Of a DNA stretch of 64,000 nucleotides, positions 26,201-35,031 are shown piece by piece. This DNA comes from Antarcticimicrobium sediminis (GTDB taxonomy: Bacteria; Pseudomonadota; Alphaproteobacteria; Rhodobacterales; Rhodobacteraceae). A program made the translations under genes and the position numbers. The stretch spans positions 566,701 to 630,700 of the forward strand of contig NZ_SMFP01000001.1 in the NCBI RefSeq assembly GCF_004348975.1, written 5' to 3'. The notes under the pieces are model-generated. The model ran no database searches. It was not told the DNA's origin and saw only the letters and a list, made by a program, of their open reading frames with translations. Position 1 is the first letter of the stretch. Each line of letters starts with the position of its first letter.

Positions 26201-29200
26201 GCGAGAACGCAATTTCCGTCGTGTCGTTGACGTCGGTCAGGGTCAGCACGTCAATGTCGTCGAACCCGTTGCTGTTGTCGGTGATGGTGTCGTTGCCATC
26301 GCCCTTCTGCCAGACATAACGATCCGACCCTTGCCCCCCGTTCATGGTGTCATCGCCGGCCAAGCTGCGGAAAAACTCGCTGTCCCAGCCGCCCTGGATC
26401 ACGTCCTCACCGGCCGTGGCCGGCACCAGCGCGGCATTGGCCACCGCGTCACGACCATAGCTTCCGTCGTCGAAAACCACCTCGCGCACACCGGCCTTGC
26501 GCCCGCTTTGTACGGGGTGGAACTGGTTTTGTACGGTGACCGTCTCGCCCGTGGCGATCAGCGTGATCACCATGTCGAGGCCGTTGCGGGCGAAACTCAC
26601 CTCGTCGCGGGTCAAACCCTCCATCACGACCCGGCTGTTGCCGCCATCGTAGGCGCGGTTGACGATGGTGTCGTTGCCCGACCCCGCGCGCCAGATGAAA
26701 TCGGTCTCGCCCCCGAAACCGGTAATCACGTCGTCCCCGCCCAACCCGTCGATCCGCACCGCGCCATTGATGACATCATCGCCGTCGGTGCCGTAAAGCG
26801 TGGCGAGGTCGATCAGATCCTCGTCGGTAAAGACGGTGCCGTCGGCCAGTTCGACCCGTTGGATCGACCGGATGTTGGCATAGTCGCTCGACGCGAACCC
26901 GTTCTCGATCAGGATGGTATCGTCGTTGCCATAGCGCAGCAGGATATCGGAGATCGAACCGCCGTCGTTCACCAGTTCGATCCGCAGTTCGGACAACTCG
27001 GTCTCGGTGAGGCGGACGGTGTTGACGACGCTGGTGTCGTTGGAATAGCGCGCATCGTTGATGCTGTCGTTCCCGTCGCCATCGCGGAACACGTAGACAT
27101 CGTCGCCCTGACTGCCGCGCAGAATATCGTCGCCTTCGAGGCCGATGATGTTCTCGGCGGCATTGCTGCCGTTGATCGTGTCGTCGCCCGCGGTGCCCCG
27201 GATAAAGCTGTTCGCGGCAATGTCGCTGCGATCCCAGATGGTGCCATCGGCGAACTCGAAATACTCGACGCTCGTGGACTCGGCGCCGAACTGCTGGTCG
27301 ATGGTCAGGGTCTGGGCGGTCGCCAGCACCTCGATCAACAGGTCGCTTCCCACCCGCGTAAGGGCAATGTCGGCCGGGGTCACCTCGGCGAACTGCACGC
27401 GGTCAACGCTGGCCGATCCACCATCGCCGCTTTCGTCGATGGTGTCATTGCCGGAGGTGGCGGTAACCACGTAGATGTCGGATCCGCCGCGCCCGTTGAG
27501 CACATCGTCACCCGCCAACCCGTCGATCCGTTCATCCGCCGCCGTGCCGGTCAGCGTTTCCGCCGCAGCGGTGCCGGTGAGATCGGCAAAAGTGCCGGTG
27601 GAGGGCACCAGGAGCGCGGTGATCTCGGTCGCCGTCATCACCCCGTCGGTAAACACGACCTCTTCGATCACGTCACTGGAATTGGTGGCCATCTGGTTGG
27701 TCAGCACGACCGAACCGTTGGGCAGGGTGATCGTCACGTCGCTGCCACTGCGCGAGAAACTGGCGTCGGCCCGGGCAAACCCTTCAATCACCAGCCGGTC
27801 GGAACTGGAGGAACCGTTGTCCTCGATCGTGGTGGTGCCGGTCACGGTCGCGCCGCGCAGATAGGTGTCGTCGTTCTTTCCGCCGCTCAACGCATCGGTG
27901 CCGTCGCTGAGCGGGATCAGATCGGCAAAGCGCAACCCGGTGATCATGTCATCGCCATCGCTGGCCAGTGACGCGAAATAGAGGTCGACAAGATCCTGTG
28001 CGGTCGCGACCTCTCCATCGCCGAAATGAAACTGCTCGACCTTCCAGGCCGGGTTGTTGGAAAAATAGCCGTTCGGGTTCAGTTGACCGACTAGGCGGAT
28101 GCTGTCGCCGGGCTGGCCATTGGTGAAACTCAGCACGAGATCGGCGCCGTCGACCGCAAGGATCAACTCGTCCTTGTCGATGTCGGCGAAAACGATCTTG
28201 TCGATGGTCGGATCGTTGTTGACGTAAGCCTCGGTAATCGTGTCGGTGCCGTCGCCGAGCGAGTAGAAATAGCTTTCGGCGACGACGGCCTCTCCGACGA
28301 AGTCCTCATCCGCCGGGGTGCTGACCGTGATGCCCGCGTTGGATCCACCATCGGTCGACAGGTCCACCCCGTCGGCCGTGTAGATATGCAGCGACGAGGG
28401 AACACCCAGCACCGGGTCGGCAAACAGCCCGACAAATGTAATCGTCGCGCCGTCGTAGAAGGTGACGACGCCGTCGACGCCGTTTTCGGCCTCGGTCAGT
28501 TCAACCTGGTCCGAGCCGATGTCGGCCAGGAACAGCTTGTGCCCCCCCTCTGCGCCGGTGATATCGATCACATCGCTGCCGTCGCCGTCCCGATAGATAT
28601 AGGACACATCCCAAGTGCCGGGAAAGAGCAGGTCCGCATCGACGTCAAGACTGTCGTCACCAGCCCCCAGATCGACCAGCAGCGTGCGCGAGAACGAGGT
28701 CATATGCGTGTTGAGCCCGGTCGATGCGGTATCGTCGCCGGCGGTGCCGAGGAACTGCGTGGGTGAGTTCAGCGCCGCAAAGGCGAATTGAACCAGCGTC
28801 GGGTTGTCGATGAAACGGGTCAGCGCCGTCATCACGAAGTCGTCGAAATCCTCGTTCTTGTAGGTGGTGTCGATCCGGTCCCCCTGTTCGAGGAAGTATT
28901 CGTCCCGGAACCCCGAGAGGAAGTGCATCGTCTTTTCCAGCTTGTCCATCGCCTCGGCGGTGTCGTCAGGCAACCGCCTGCCGATCTCGTAGATGATCCG
29001 TTCCAGACCACCGTTGATGGTGCCGGTCAGCGGGCTGACCGAAAGGAAACTCAGGGCAAAGAACGGGCTGTCCATCGCCGCAGTGATTTCGGCACCGGTG
29101 CTCGCCCCGGTCAGTTCCAAGGTCGCCAGTTCGACGCCGAACCGCAGCGCCAGCGAACTCAGTGCCGCGTGATAGCTGTCCTCAGCGGAAACCAGGGTAT

Positions 29201-31019
29201 GCCCGCCCGACGCGCTTGTGAGGTCCGTCCGATCAACGCCGCGGAACACCTCGAGAAAGGCCTCGTGTTGCTGGTTCGGCCCATTCGGATCGCTGCCCGG
29301 GTCAACCCCTTCAACCCCCGCCCATCGCAGCGCGATCGCCTCGAACTGCGCCTGGAACTCTCCTCCGCTGAGCGTGGCAGCATCGACGACGAGCGACTGG
29401 ATCATCGCCAGAAGATCCGGATCGTCATAGGCCGCATATCGCAGGTCGGCCATCGCACCGAACCCCTTGACGTTGGGAAGATCAAGGAACGGCAACCCGG
29501 CTTCGAACACGGCGGGCGGCGTGGATTGGTTGTACATCGTGTTCACGCCGAAGAAGACGGCCGCGCCGGTGCCGATCTCGCCGCCCACCGTTTCAAAGGT
29601 TGTCGTGGAGTGGATCAGGTTGTCGCCATCGACCCGACCCGAAATCCGCTGGTCGAGCGAAAAATGCAGAATCCCGGCCTCGTCCATGGTCTGCAATTCG
29701 CTGGCCGCGCTCTGCCCGTCCCGGTTCAGGTCACGCCAGACCCGAAGCTGCGACCAGATGGCGTCATCGGCGTTGATCAGGCCGTCACCGTTGCCGTCCT
29801 GCGTAGAAAGATCGCTGATCGCATCAACATTGCTTGTGCCGAACAGTTCGGCCTGGGTTTCGATCACCCCGTTGCCGTCGATGTCGCGCGCGAGGAATCC
29901 GTCATCGGGATCGACCCACCCGGTCATGACCGCCAACCCGTCGCCATCGGCATCGAAGAACACCGGAGGCGCCGCCACCTGGCTGAGTTCGATCCCGTCA
30001 CCGTCGAGGTCGAGCACGAAGGGGTCACGCTTGCGCTTGTCCCCGTCGCCGGGGGTGCCGGGGCCGAAACCGCCGCCCCCACCACGGCCGGAGCCACCGC
30101 CGCCGCCCAGGCCGCCGAACATACTCTCCAGAGCGGGGTAGCGCCCGCTTGTTCCTCCGCCGCCGCCACCACCACCGCCACCCGAGATGCCGCCGCCGCC
30201 GCCCCCCACGGATCCGCCGGATCCGCCGCTCCCACCACCACCGGTGTTATCGGCATTCGACGTGGTGTCGTCGGCGAGCCCGGTGTCGGGCGGGGCGAAC
30301 TCGCTTTCGGTCAGGGATTGATGTTGGCTTTCCTCGATCCGGATCGTTTTCCAGCCGTCTTCCGAGGTGATGATGATCGGCTTGATGGGGTCGCCACGCG
30401 AGTCCGTGCCGCCACCGCTGGGCGGCTCGATCACCACCGCATTTCCGCCGGGATCGTTCTGCGCGTGGTTCATCGCGTTGTTGACCGTTTCGATCAAGGT
30501 GCTGAATTCGCCAACCCCGCCCTGGATCGCCTTCAAGGTATTGCTGAGCCCGTTCAGCCCCGCCGACGCCAAGAGGATAACCCCGGCCGCCTCGGGGGCT
30601 GCCAGTGTCGCGATGATGGCCAGCGCCGCGCTCGCCGCGCCAATCAGATCGCTGGCGCTGCCCGCCGTATTGCCGACAAGGCCAAGCCCGCCGGTCATGG
30701 CGTCGACGCTCTGCGCGTTTTCCAGATTGGTGGTGTAATTGCCCACCTTGTCCAGAAACTGGGCGGCGGCGTGCAGGTTGTTCATAACCCCCATGACCTG
30801 GTTGGTGTTCTCCAGCGCACCGGAATTGGTCATGTCGTTGATCTGGTTGATGATCTCGCTGATGGCGCCGATCATCTGGTCGTTGATGGAGAACAGGCTG
30901 TCGGCCGCTGCATAGGTGCTGCCTGCGGCCGCATTGACCAGCACTTCGACGACCCCCAGCAAATCCCCATACCCGTAGGCTTCCATGACTTCGTCGTAGA
31001 TGCTCTGGTCTTCGGCCAT
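23253..31019 (-). CDS. Giant RTX/FrpC-like calcium-binding protein, type I secreted
   Basis: 2588 residues from the ATG at 31019 (GGAGG 8 nt before it). In order: an alpha-helical N-terminus with a hydrophobic stretch (about 110-180); a Gly-rich linker (about 260-320); a FrpC-type calcium module (about 331-445; LDLDGDGIEL, FFDADGDGLA, DGNGDGLINADD); about eight repeats of RTX turns plus haemolysin-related strands (about 750-2020; recurring GDGNDTI and GGDD); two 95-residue Ig/cadherin-like repeats (about 2023-2218); two further Ig-like domains; a final RTX block (about 2413-2506); and a C-terminus ending SELSASDFDFV, typical of a type I secretion signal. There is no signal peptide. It is probably an adhesin or S-layer-like surface protein; no enzymatic domain was recognised. 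Confidence 0.9.
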   Translation of the reverse strand: MAEDQSIYDEVMEAYGYGDLLGVVEVLVNAAAGSTYAAADSLFSINDQMIGAISEIINQINDMTNSGALENTNQVMGVMNNLHAAAQFLDKVGNYTTNLENAQSVDAMTGGLGLVGNTAGSASDLIGAASAALAIIATLAAPEAAGVILLASAGLNGLSNTLKAIQGGVGEFSTLIETVNNAMNHAQNDPGGNAVVIEPPSGGGTDSRGDPIKPIIITSEDGWKTIRIEESQHQSLTESEFAPPDTGLADDTTSNADNTGGGGSGGSGGSVGGGGGGISGGGGGGGGGGTSGRYPALESMFGGLGGGGGSGRGGGGGFGPGTPGDGDKRKRDPFVLDLDGDGIELSQVAAPPVFFDADGDGLAVMTGWVDPDDGFLARDIDGNGVIETQAELFGTSNVDAISDLSTQDGNGDGLINADDAIWSQLRVWRDLNRDGQSAASELQTMDEAGILHFSLDQRISGRVDGDNLIHSTTTFETVGGEIGTGAAVFFGVNTMYNQSTPPAVFEAGLPFLDLPNVKGFGAMADLRYAAYDDPDLLAMIQSLVVDAATLSGGEFQAQFEAIALRWAGVEGVDPGSDPNGPNQQHEAFLEVFRGVDRTDLTSASGGHTLVSAEDSYHAALSSLALRFGVELATLELTGASTGAEITAAMDSPFFALSFLSVSPLTGTINGGLERIIYEIGRRLPDDTAEAMDKLEKTMHFLSGFRDEYFLEQGDRIDTTYKNEDFDDFVMTALTRFIDNPTLVQFAFAALNSPTQFLGTAGDDTASTGLNTHMTSFSRTLLVDLGAGDDSLDVDADLLFPGTWDVSYIYRDGDGSDVIDITGAEGGHKLFLADIGSDQVELTEAENGVDGVVTFYDGATITFVGLFADPVLGVPSSLHIYTADGVDLSTDGGSNAGITVSTPADEDFVGEAVVAESYFYSLGDGTDTITEAYVNNDPTIDKIVFADIDKDELILAVDGADLVLSFTNGQPGDSIRLVGQLNPNGYFSNNPAWKVEQFHFGDGEVATAQDLVDLYFASLASDGDDMITGLRFADLIPLSDGTDALSGGKNDDTYLRGATVTGTTTIEDNGSSSSDRLVIEGFARADASFSRSGSDVTITLPNGSVVLTNQMATNSSDVIEEVVFTDGVMTATEITALLVPSTGTFADLTGTAAAETLTGTAADERIDGLAGDDVLNGRGGSDIYVVTATSGNDTIDESGDGGSASVDRVQFAEVTPADIALTRVGSDLLIEVLATAQTLTIDQQFGAESTSVEYFEFADGTIWDRSDIAANSFIRGTAGDDTINGSNAAENIIGLEGDDILRGSQGDDVYVFRDGDGNDSINDARYSNDTSVVNTVRLTETELSELRIELVNDGGSISDILLRYGNDDTILIENGFASSDYANIRSIQRVELADGTVFTDEDLIDLATLYGTDGDDVINGAVRIDGLGGDDVITGFGGETDFIWRAGSGNDTIVNRAYDGGNSRVVMEGLTRDEVSFARNGLDMVITLIATGETVTVQNQFHPVQSGRKAGVREVVFDDGSYGRDAVANAALVPATAGEDVIQGGWDSEFFRSLAGDDTMNGGQGSDRYVWQKGDGNDTITDNSNGFDDIDVLTLTDVNDTTEIAFSRRDGISFDLQITILETGEVITLVDQLAYGHGGIERVQFANGSFVTLEGIEPHVPLVDTLALGQIEGDFDDNTLNGLAGDDLLNGGEGADTYIWTRGDGNDTISETMIDWIWVEDPESDEGGYGEEVEVPVESANDALRLVGVASNEVSLSRPDGTDDLVITVLDTGETITVTDHYVSALSGLEKIVFDDDVFSRADIRAETGGESFTGDGSDQILTGGLGADLFTLSGGNETVQTGGGRDVIVIGTEGGSDRIEGFKRGLEGTKVALPDGVFPNFDALLAAASDTPEGLLILLGGGNQILIVGVLLRDLEPENFGFARPPIEGTGGVDDILGTLLDDTIVLHGGDDLVQGGGGDDAIDGGDGRDVVYFDGASTDFTILRSGNTVVVTDTNRTDGDEGTDTIVDAELLSFLGDRVTMSLVNRPPVPSSEGNAATLDEDTTLTGALPAATDPDGDTGLAYTLSGPVPEGLTLNPDGTFSYAPVADFNGVVSFDYTVSDPDGAESDPQSFTFTVTPVNDAPVASEGNNAATLDEDSTLTGALPAATDPDGDTGVAYALSGPVPEGLSLNPDGTFSYAPVADFNGVVSFDYTVSDPEGAESDPQSFTLTVTPVNDAPILVNPLSDRTVNAGEAINFLLPDDAFSDVDGDALTLSAALADGGALPDWLVFDPDTGRFSGAAPSGFADEIEVRVTASDGMLSDDDVMVFAITGPTNRAPVAAGDDGFETGAGEPLSINAADLLANDSDPDGDMLDVISVGTAEHGTVEISGTDILFTPEAGYVGAAHFEYTVSDGDLEATAMVTLEVTGDDYAGFVHGSEGRDTMFGSWWAPSLLYGSGGNDLLLGGLRDDHLAGGDGRDRLFGSWGDDTLEGGDDRDSLFGGSGDDVLDGGAAYDRLYGGRGKDLFVFVEGNGVDRIEDFETGERRWFSRGEDVVRIDVEGIDSFADLLETSVGSHRHASFDFGDGDLLILRNTRLSELSASDFDFV
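24365..24950 (-). repeat. Two tandem 285-bp repeats inside the RTX gene
   Basis: Matching landmarks (CATCGTTCACAGGCGTCACG) start at 24368 and 24653, exactly 285 bp or 95 codons apart. Long runs between them are identical, and most differences are single bases. The encoded 95-residue domains belong to the tandem-95/VCBS-like Ig fold. The near identity indicates a recent duplication or ongoing gene conversion. Confidence 0.85.
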
Positions 31020-31301
31020 AGCTCGGTCCTCCGCGAAAATTGTTTGAATGGCATCTCCGCCGTAAAATTCGGGGAGATGCATCGAATTGGAATGCCCTCG
31101 GGGTGGGCTGAAAAGTGTCTCTCAAAAGGCGGGCGATACCCGGCAGCAGCAGTCGGCGCATCGGTTCCATGTTGAACGCTAGGGGGCGAAAAACCACCGA
31201 TCAACATAAAGGGATGCGGTCGTCGCACCGTCGTCGCGCGGCCTGATTTCGCAGGTTGAGCGCCCGGAATCCCCCAGAGTTTTGCATATAAGTATTTGTT
31301 T

Positions 31302-31321
31302 TTGAGGAATATTAATCTCAA
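31302..31321. promoter_or_regulatory. AT-rich inverted repeat in the RTX/LuxR divergent gap
   Basis: TTGAG-N10-CTCAA sits in the only AT-rich stretch (about 31281-31325) of the 441-bp gap between the RTX gene and the LuxR-type gene. The surrounding sequence (TTGCATATAAGTATTTG) looks promoter-like on either strand. Whether it drives the RTX gene or the regulator is not resolved. Confidence 0.35.
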
Positions 31322-31400
31322 CAACCGCACCCGTGGGGCGCGGGCCGTTCGGTCAATTTCGGATCCTGATCAGGAGAAAAACCACCCGTCTATCGCCGGA

Positions 31401-31418
31401 ATACACCAAATGGTGTAT
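31401..31418. promoter_or_regulatory. 18-bp palindrome, candidate operator of the LuxR-type regulator
   Basis: ATACACCA-AA-TGGTGTAT has perfect 8-bp arms around two bases, 42 bp before the regulator's ATG. Its size and symmetry suit a LuxR/GerE-type dimer. No other dyad of this quality occurs in the gap. Confidence 0.55.
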
Positions 31419-31460
31419 CGCTTTGGGGAGAGCCCCCCGCACCCAACCCGTGATTGCCCA

Positions 31461-33200
31461 ATGCCTGACACCGCCCCAACGCAAGCGCACAATGACGCCC
31501 AGCTTGAGGCGGAGTTGATCGAGCGCATCTACAATCTGGCGATCAGCCCGCATGCCTATGACGACTTCATGGACAAATGGGCCGGTTACGTGGAGCAGGC
31601 GATGCAGGAGCTGACCGCGCTGAAACGCGAAGTCGCAGCCGAGGAAGAGCTTTCCATGAAGCCGCTGTCCCGTCACTTCGACATGGGGTTCCGCCTGCTG
31701 GAAGAGCTTGGGCGAACCGCCCCCGCGACGGAAGATATGCAGGGCGTGCGCCGCGCCGGGGTCGCCTCGATCCTGCTGGACCCAAGCGGCCAGATCGTCT
31801 GGTACAATGGCGCGGCGAGCCGCTTTTTCGGGTTGCGCCGGCTCAGTCGGATCGACGACCTGACTTTGTGGGATCGGTCCAGGACCGAGCTTGACAAACT
31901 GGTCGCATCACTGGCGCACCCGGTTGATCCGGTCGGCCGAAAGACCGTGCTGCGGGTCTTTTCCAAACCCGCCGACAAGACGCTGTTCATGGTTGCCGAA
32001 CGGTTCGACAATGGCGACGGTGAACCGCTGGTGGTGCTCAATCAGATCGTTTCGACCTGGCACGACTCCGTGGGCTTCATGTTGTCGGACTCCTTCGGTC
32101 TGTCGACCGCCGAGTTGGAAATCGCCGAATGCCTCATGGAGGGGGCCGGTGCACCAGAGATCGCGGCGCGACGCGCCACCTCGGTCAATACCGTGCGGAC
32201 CCAGATCAAGGCGCTGCTAGCCAAGACCGGCGTGGGATCGCAGACCGAGCTTGTCCGCGTCCTCGTCTCGCTCAACGGGGCGGCCGATCGGATCGGCGCC
32301 GTCCGGCCCCACGTCCGGCACGGGCAAACCTCCCGGTTTCGCCAGCGCGATGGGCGGATGATACCCTATCACCGCTTTGGTCCCGACAAGGGGCAGCCCT
32401 TCATCCTGATCCACGGCATGCTCGACGGCTGCGACCTGACGACAACCGCCGTCGATCTTCTGCATGATCATGGCCTGACCTTCTATATGCCCGAGCGTCC
32501 CTTTTTCGGAAGTGCCGCTGGAATCGAGGGCGACATAGGGACCGCACCGGACCGGTTCGCCGAGGATATCGAGGATCTGCTCGACCATCTGGGCCTCGAA
32601 AGCGTCGGACTTGTCGCGCATAAGGCCGGGTCGGTCTATGCCTTTGCGGCTGCAGCCCGGCTTGGAAACCGGGTGCGTGTGGTGGCCAGTGTCGCCGGGG
32701 GCGTGCCACTTGTCTCGAACGATCAGTTCGCCGAAATGTCCGCACGTCAGCGGCTGGTCGCCTACACCGCGCGTTACACGCCCAAACTGCTGCCCTTCGT
32801 GCTCCGGGCCGGGATCCGGCAACTCGACTTCGGCGGCGAAGACAAATTCATGCAGGCCCTTTATGAGAACGCGCCGGCGGATCTGGAGACCGTCAAGGCC
32901 AACGATGTGGCAGAGATCGTCGCCTCTGGCTATCACTTCTCGATCGCCCAGGGTCATCGCGCCTTCGAAATCGACTCCTATCACGTGGTCCGCGACTGGG
33001 GGGGACGCGCCGACCTTTCCCCGGCGCCGGTTCTCTTGTTCCACGGCCGCCACGACCCGGTGGTCAGCCTGGACTCGGTCGAGGGGTTCGCGGCCCGTCT
33101 TGGCAAGCGCGCCCGCATGATCGTGGACGACGACGCGGGGCAGCTCGTTTTGTACCGCAACCCAGAGCTGGTCATCTCGACCCTCGCAGCCCTGTGCTGA
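31461..33200 (+). CDS. LuxR-type regulator fused to a degenerate alpha/beta-hydrolase sensor
   Basis: 579 residues. About 1-90 is a helical N-terminus and 95-200 a PAS-like segment (ILLDPSGQIVWYNGAASRFFG). About 210-275 is a LuxR/GerE HTH (LSTAELEIAECLMEG, TSVNTVRTQIKALLAKTGV). From 300 on it is an alpha/beta-hydrolase fold with the oxyanion HG (ILIHGMLDG). The nucleophile elbow reads A-H-K388-A-G instead of G-x-S-x-G, the acid D532 remains (FHGRHDPVV), and the usual catalytic His is Q561 (AGQLVLY). The fold can hardly hydrolyse anything and probably binds a ligand that controls DNA binding. It is divergent from the RTX gene, its likely target. The ATG at 31461 was chosen at the family-like start; its ribosome site is weak. 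Confidence 0.85.
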   Translation: MPDTAPTQAHNDAQLEAELIERIYNLAISPHAYDDFMDKWAGYVEQAMQELTALKREVAAEEELSMKPLSRHFDMGFRLLEELGRTAPATEDMQGVRRAGVASILLDPSGQIVWYNGAASRFFGLRRLSRIDDLTLWDRSRTELDKLVASLAHPVDPVGRKTVLRVFSKPADKTLFMVAERFDNGDGEPLVVLNQIVSTWHDSVGFMLSDSFGLSTAELEIAECLMEGAGAPEIAARRATSVNTVRTQIKALLAKTGVGSQTELVRVLVSLNGAADRIGAVRPHVRHGQTSRFRQRDGRMIPYHRFGPDKGQPFILIHGMLDGCDLTTTAVDLLHDHGLTFYMPERPFFGSAAGIEGDIGTAPDRFAEDIEDLLDHLGLESVGLVAHKAGSVYAFAAAARLGNRVRVVASVAGGVPLVSNDQFAEMSARQRLVAYTARYTPKLLPFVLRAGIRQLDFGGEDKFMQALYENAPADLETVKANDVAEIVASGYHFSIAQGHRAFEIDSYHVVRDWGGRADLSPAPVLLFHGRHDPVVSLDSVEGFAARLGKRARMIVDDDAGQLVLYRNPELVISTLAALC

Positions 33201-33317
33201 TGCCGCCTATGGAAGAATGGCGCAACCTGACGGGGTGCCCATCGACGCCGACAGTGACTCCCGAAAAACACTGAAAAGCGTTTTGATATCAGTCACCAAT
33301 CCCGGATCCCGATAGGG
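33201..33317. other. Gap between regulator and IS110 remnant
   Basis: About 117 bp after the regulator stop. No convincing terminator, gene or IS end can be recognised. Confidence 0.4.
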
Positions 33318-33780
33318 GCCACACTTCGACGCCGTTTCACAGACCTGTTGCAGATTGCAGATCTGGTCGACGCGATCATTGCCGCAGATCAGAAGCTGCG
33401 CGCAAAAGCAGACATTCTGGTAAGCATTCCCGGCATAGCCAAGGTCACGGCCTGTGCGATCCTGACGGACATGCCTGAACTCGGGCATTTGGGCCGTAAG
33501 CGCCGCAAAACTGGCCGGTCTGCCTCCAATCTCCAAGCAATCTGGAAAGCAGCAAGGCAAAGAGCACATCCAAGGCCGCCATGCCAGCGTCAGACACGCA
33601 GTCTATTTACCCGCTGTTGTAGCAACACGCTTCAATCCTGACATGAAAGCAAAATACGAGCAGTCGGTATCGACCCGGAAGTGCAAGAAACGGGCCATCA
33701 CAGCGGTCATGCGCAAGCTCATCGTCATGGCAAACGCATTGCTGCGGGATGGGCGAAAATGGAAGGAATATCCCGCTTGA
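33318..33780 (+). pseudogene. IS110-family transposase remnant, C-terminal part
   Basis: LVDAIIAADQKLRAKADIL and SIPGIAKVTACAILTDMPELG (33360-33490) are the Transposase_20 helix-hairpin-helix region of IS110 transposases. After a frameshift near 33500 the frame continues as AAKLAGLPPISKQSGKQQGK, then HASVRHAVYLPAVVATRFNPDM and AITAVMRKLIVMANALLRDG, ending EYPA and TGA at 33778-33780. The N-terminal RuvC-like (DEDD) domain is missing, so it is inactive. Confidence 0.82.
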
Positions 33781-33828
33781 TCAATACGGATACTCATTGA
33801 TTGCTGCGCAATACCCTGCCGGGCAATG

Positions 33829-33948
33829 ATCGAGATCATGTTCGGCAGGCTCAAGGACTGGCGTCATGTCGCAACCAGATCTGACAGGTGCCCCAGGGTC
33901 TTCTGCTCAGCCATCGCTCTCGCCGCAATCGTCATTTATTGGCTATGA
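33829..33948 (+). pseudogene. IS5-family (IS427-like) transposase C-terminal fragment
   Basis: Forty codons read IEIMFGRLKDWRHVATRSD then RCPRVFCSAIALAAIVIYWL and stop (TGA 33946-33948). This is the characteristic end of IS427-group transposases (IENMFGRLKDWR, AIALAATVIFWL). It begins 48 bp after the IS110 remnant and is a different IS5 subgroup from the relic at 22506. Confidence 0.8.
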
Positions 33949-33982
33949 GTCCTGATCTGGGGAACGCTCCGAACTCCAGACC

Positions 33983-34768
33983 TCAGCCCCGGACCACCTT
34001 GGCAAACCCGTTGAAGATCGGCTCGTTGCCGCAGATCACTTCACCGTCTTCAAGAATGTTGCCCGCCGGGTTCAGCGGCTGCACCATGCCGCCCGCTTCG
34101 CGCACCAGAACGATGCCAGCGGCCAGATCCCAAGGGTTCAACCGGCGCTCCCAGAACCCGTCATAGCGCCCCGCCGCCACATAGGCCATGTCCAGCGCCG
34201 CCGCGCCCCAGCGGCGCACCCCGGCACAGACCGGCATCAAGCGGGCCAGATCCTGCAACGTTGCCGGCAAGTCCGAACGACCGCCGAACGGCAGGCCGGT
34301 CGCAAAGATCGATTCGATCATCCGGTGACGGCCCGACACCCGCAACCGGGTGTCGTTCATCCAGGCGCCAGCGCCCTTTTCGGCAAAGAACATTTCGTCC
34401 TTGGCGGCGTCAAAGATCACGCCCGCAACAATCTGCCCCTTGTGCTCCAGCGCGATGGAGATCGCCCAGTGCGGCAGCCCGTGCAGAAAGTTGGTGGTGC
34501 CGTCCAAAGGATCGACGATCCAGCGCCGGGTCGGATCGTCGCCCGGAATCTCGCCGCCCTCTTCGGCCAGCCAGCCATAGGTCGGGCGCGCGCCCAGCAG
34601 TTCATCCTTGAGGATTTTCTCGGCAGAGATATCCGCCTTGGAGACGAAATCCCCCGCCCCCTTCATCGACACCTGAAGGTTTTCGACCTCGCGGAAGTCC
34701 TTGACCAGTGACCGCCCCGCCTTGCGCGCGGCCTTGACCATGATGTTGAGATTGGCACTGCCTATCAT
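33983..34768 (-). CDS. Inositol monophosphatase family protein (SuhB type)
   Basis: 261 residues with all metal-site motifs: EEGGE (near 68), DPLDGTTNF (near 85) and WDLAAG (near 213). It hydrolyses inositol-1-phosphate or similar sugar phosphates with Mg2+; SuhB-type members also act in rRNA antitermination. The ATG at 34768 begins MIGSANLNIMVKAARKAG, the usual start. It stands alone, divergent from the MDR gene. Confidence 0.93.
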   Translation of the reverse strand: MIGSANLNIMVKAARKAGRSLVKDFREVENLQVSMKGAGDFVSKADISAEKILKDELLGARPTYGWLAEEGGEIPGDDPTRRWIVDPLDGTTNFLHGLPHWAISIALEHKGQIVAGVIFDAAKDEMFFAEKGAGAWMNDTRLRVSGRHRMIESIFATGLPFGGRSDLPATLQDLARLMPVCAGVRRWGAAALDMAYVAAGRYDGFWERRLNPWDLAAGIVLVREAGGMVQPLNPAGNILEDGEVICGNEPIFNGFAKVVRG

Positions 34769-35031
34769 CGTGAGGACTCCGGTTCGGTCACATCGCGCCC
34801 CAGGGCGCGGAAAAATCAAATCGCACGGCTCGTCGTGCGGGATCAGGACGCGCGTATACGCGCGCAACGACCCGTTGCCAAGGGGGCGTGGCCGCAACCC
34901 GCCCCACGACCCCACCCCACGACCCCGCCTCTCCAACACCTCGGCGACTTCCGCCACGTTCCGTTCCGCCCGGCTTGCCAAGCGGGCCCGCGACCGCCAC
35001 CGTTGCGCAAAGCGCGAAGAGGAGACCCGCC

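Noticed and set aside
25680-31175. Long plus-strand open frames (763 and 795 codons) opposite the RTX gene
   Set aside because: They mirror the repetitive, GC-rich RTX codons, give low-complexity His/Arg/Val-rich products without domains, and lack ribosome sites. They are antisense shadows.
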